NCBI GenBank assembly: GCA_018971945.1 | Contig: JAGWZH010000024.1 | Location: 1-33,880 of the forward strand | DNA from: Alphaproteobacteria bacterium | Lineage (GTDB): Bacteria > Pseudomonadota > Alphaproteobacteria > Caulobacterales > Aquidulcibacteraceae | DNA length: 33,880 bases | Reading direction: 5' to 3' | Shown: piece by piece, positions 33,792 through 33,880 of the stretch | Layout: each line of letters begins with the position of its first letter | How positions within the stretch are numbered: the stretch's first letter is position 1 | Translations under genes and position numbers: made by a program | Notes under the pieces: model-generated | Seen by the model: the letters and a program-made list of their open reading frames with translations, nothing else | Database searches by the model: none | Told to the model about the DNA's origin: nothing

Positions 33792-33880
33792 GATGGGGCG
33801 CTGGCTGGGGGCGTTGGCTGACTGGGGGCGCTGGCTGACTGGGGGCGTTGGCTGACTGGGGGCGTTGGCTGACTGGGGGC
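33792..33880. repeat. 17-bp tandem repeat reaching the window end
   Basis: GGGGGCGTTGGCTGACT repeats at 33807-33823, 33824-33840 (one change, C for T), 33841-33857 and 33858-33874. The first six bases of another copy run to 33880. A shortened degenerate copy precedes it at 33792-33806. There are no spacers. The array must continue beyond the window or mark a contig end. Confidence 0.95.

Larger units (their letters stand above)
33284..33880. promoter_or_regulatory. Upstream region of the electron-transfer operon; no gene seen
   Basis: This ~600-bp stretch has no convincing ORF. Close to the operon start is a dyad CTGGC (33312-33316) with GCCAG (33324-33328). On the minus strand TTGCAT and CAGTAT, 18 bases apart, flank this area and could be a weak -35/-10 pair. 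No FNR- or CRP-type palindrome is evident. The far half holds two sets of tandem repeats. Confidence 0.35.

Noticed and set aside
33792-33880. CRISPR array
   Set aside because: The 17-bp units are directly adjacent with no spacers and no cas genes are nearby.

Overview
The window looks like chromosomal DNA of a high-GC Gram-negative alphaproteobacterium, possibly near Caulobacterales/Parvularculales/Hyphomonadaceae. The reasons are the aroA-cmk pairing, a TIGR02300-type acidic zinc-ribbon protein, a class II (CP4-like) EPSP synthase, a Caulobacter-style type II secretion operon and Ccm-type cytochrome c maturation genes. I could not run a search, so the taxonomy is an impression. Almost every ORF here has long shadow ORFs on other frames because of GC-rich codon use; I left those out.

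Region 1 (1-3710) is housekeeping. It holds the 5' end of cmk and complete aroA on the minus strand, then a divergent TIGR02300 gene, tRNA-Ala(GGC) and a DUF3429 membrane protein. A monohaem class I cytochrome c, probably a lipoprotein, lies on the minus strand.

Region 2 (3967-20577, plus strand) is an export/surface locus. A 938-residue lipoprotein built from two copies of a ~443-residue beta-helix-like unit is followed by a TonB-dependent receptor. An uninterrupted type II secretion operon, gspCDEFGHIJKLM, comes next, with a small uncharacterised secreted protein at the gspN position. Genes from gspC onwards overlap by 1-20 bases. No prepilin peptidase (gspO) and no pilotin are present. The layout suggests that the lipoprotein is a type II secretion cargo working with the receptor; this is inference.

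Region 3 (20980-33283, all minus strand) is the most unusual part. In order of transcription it encodes: an 818-residue fusion of an FAD/NAD(P) oxidoreductase, two cyclic-nucleotide-binding domains and a four-cluster ferredoxin; a five-helix membrane protein with the His-x13-His pairs of a dihaem cytochrome b; a protein with a cytoplasmic FHA-like domain, one membrane helix and ten CxxCH haem sites; ccmF; ccmH; then, after a 475-bp gap, a CpdA-like cyclic-nucleotide phosphodiesterase; a CHASE2/class III nucleotidyl cyclase; and ccmI. The first five genes overlap or nearly touch. The simplest reading is a transmembrane electron-transfer chain (NAD(P)H, FAD, 4x[4Fe-4S], cytochrome b, periplasmic decahaem) whose entry enzyme carries cyclic-nucleotide sensors. 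Enzymes that look able to make and destroy that nucleotide, plus three haem-ligation genes, sit beside it. I do not recognise this as a named system.

The right end (33284-33880) is non-coding, GC-rich and repetitive, and ends inside a 17-bp tandem repeat.
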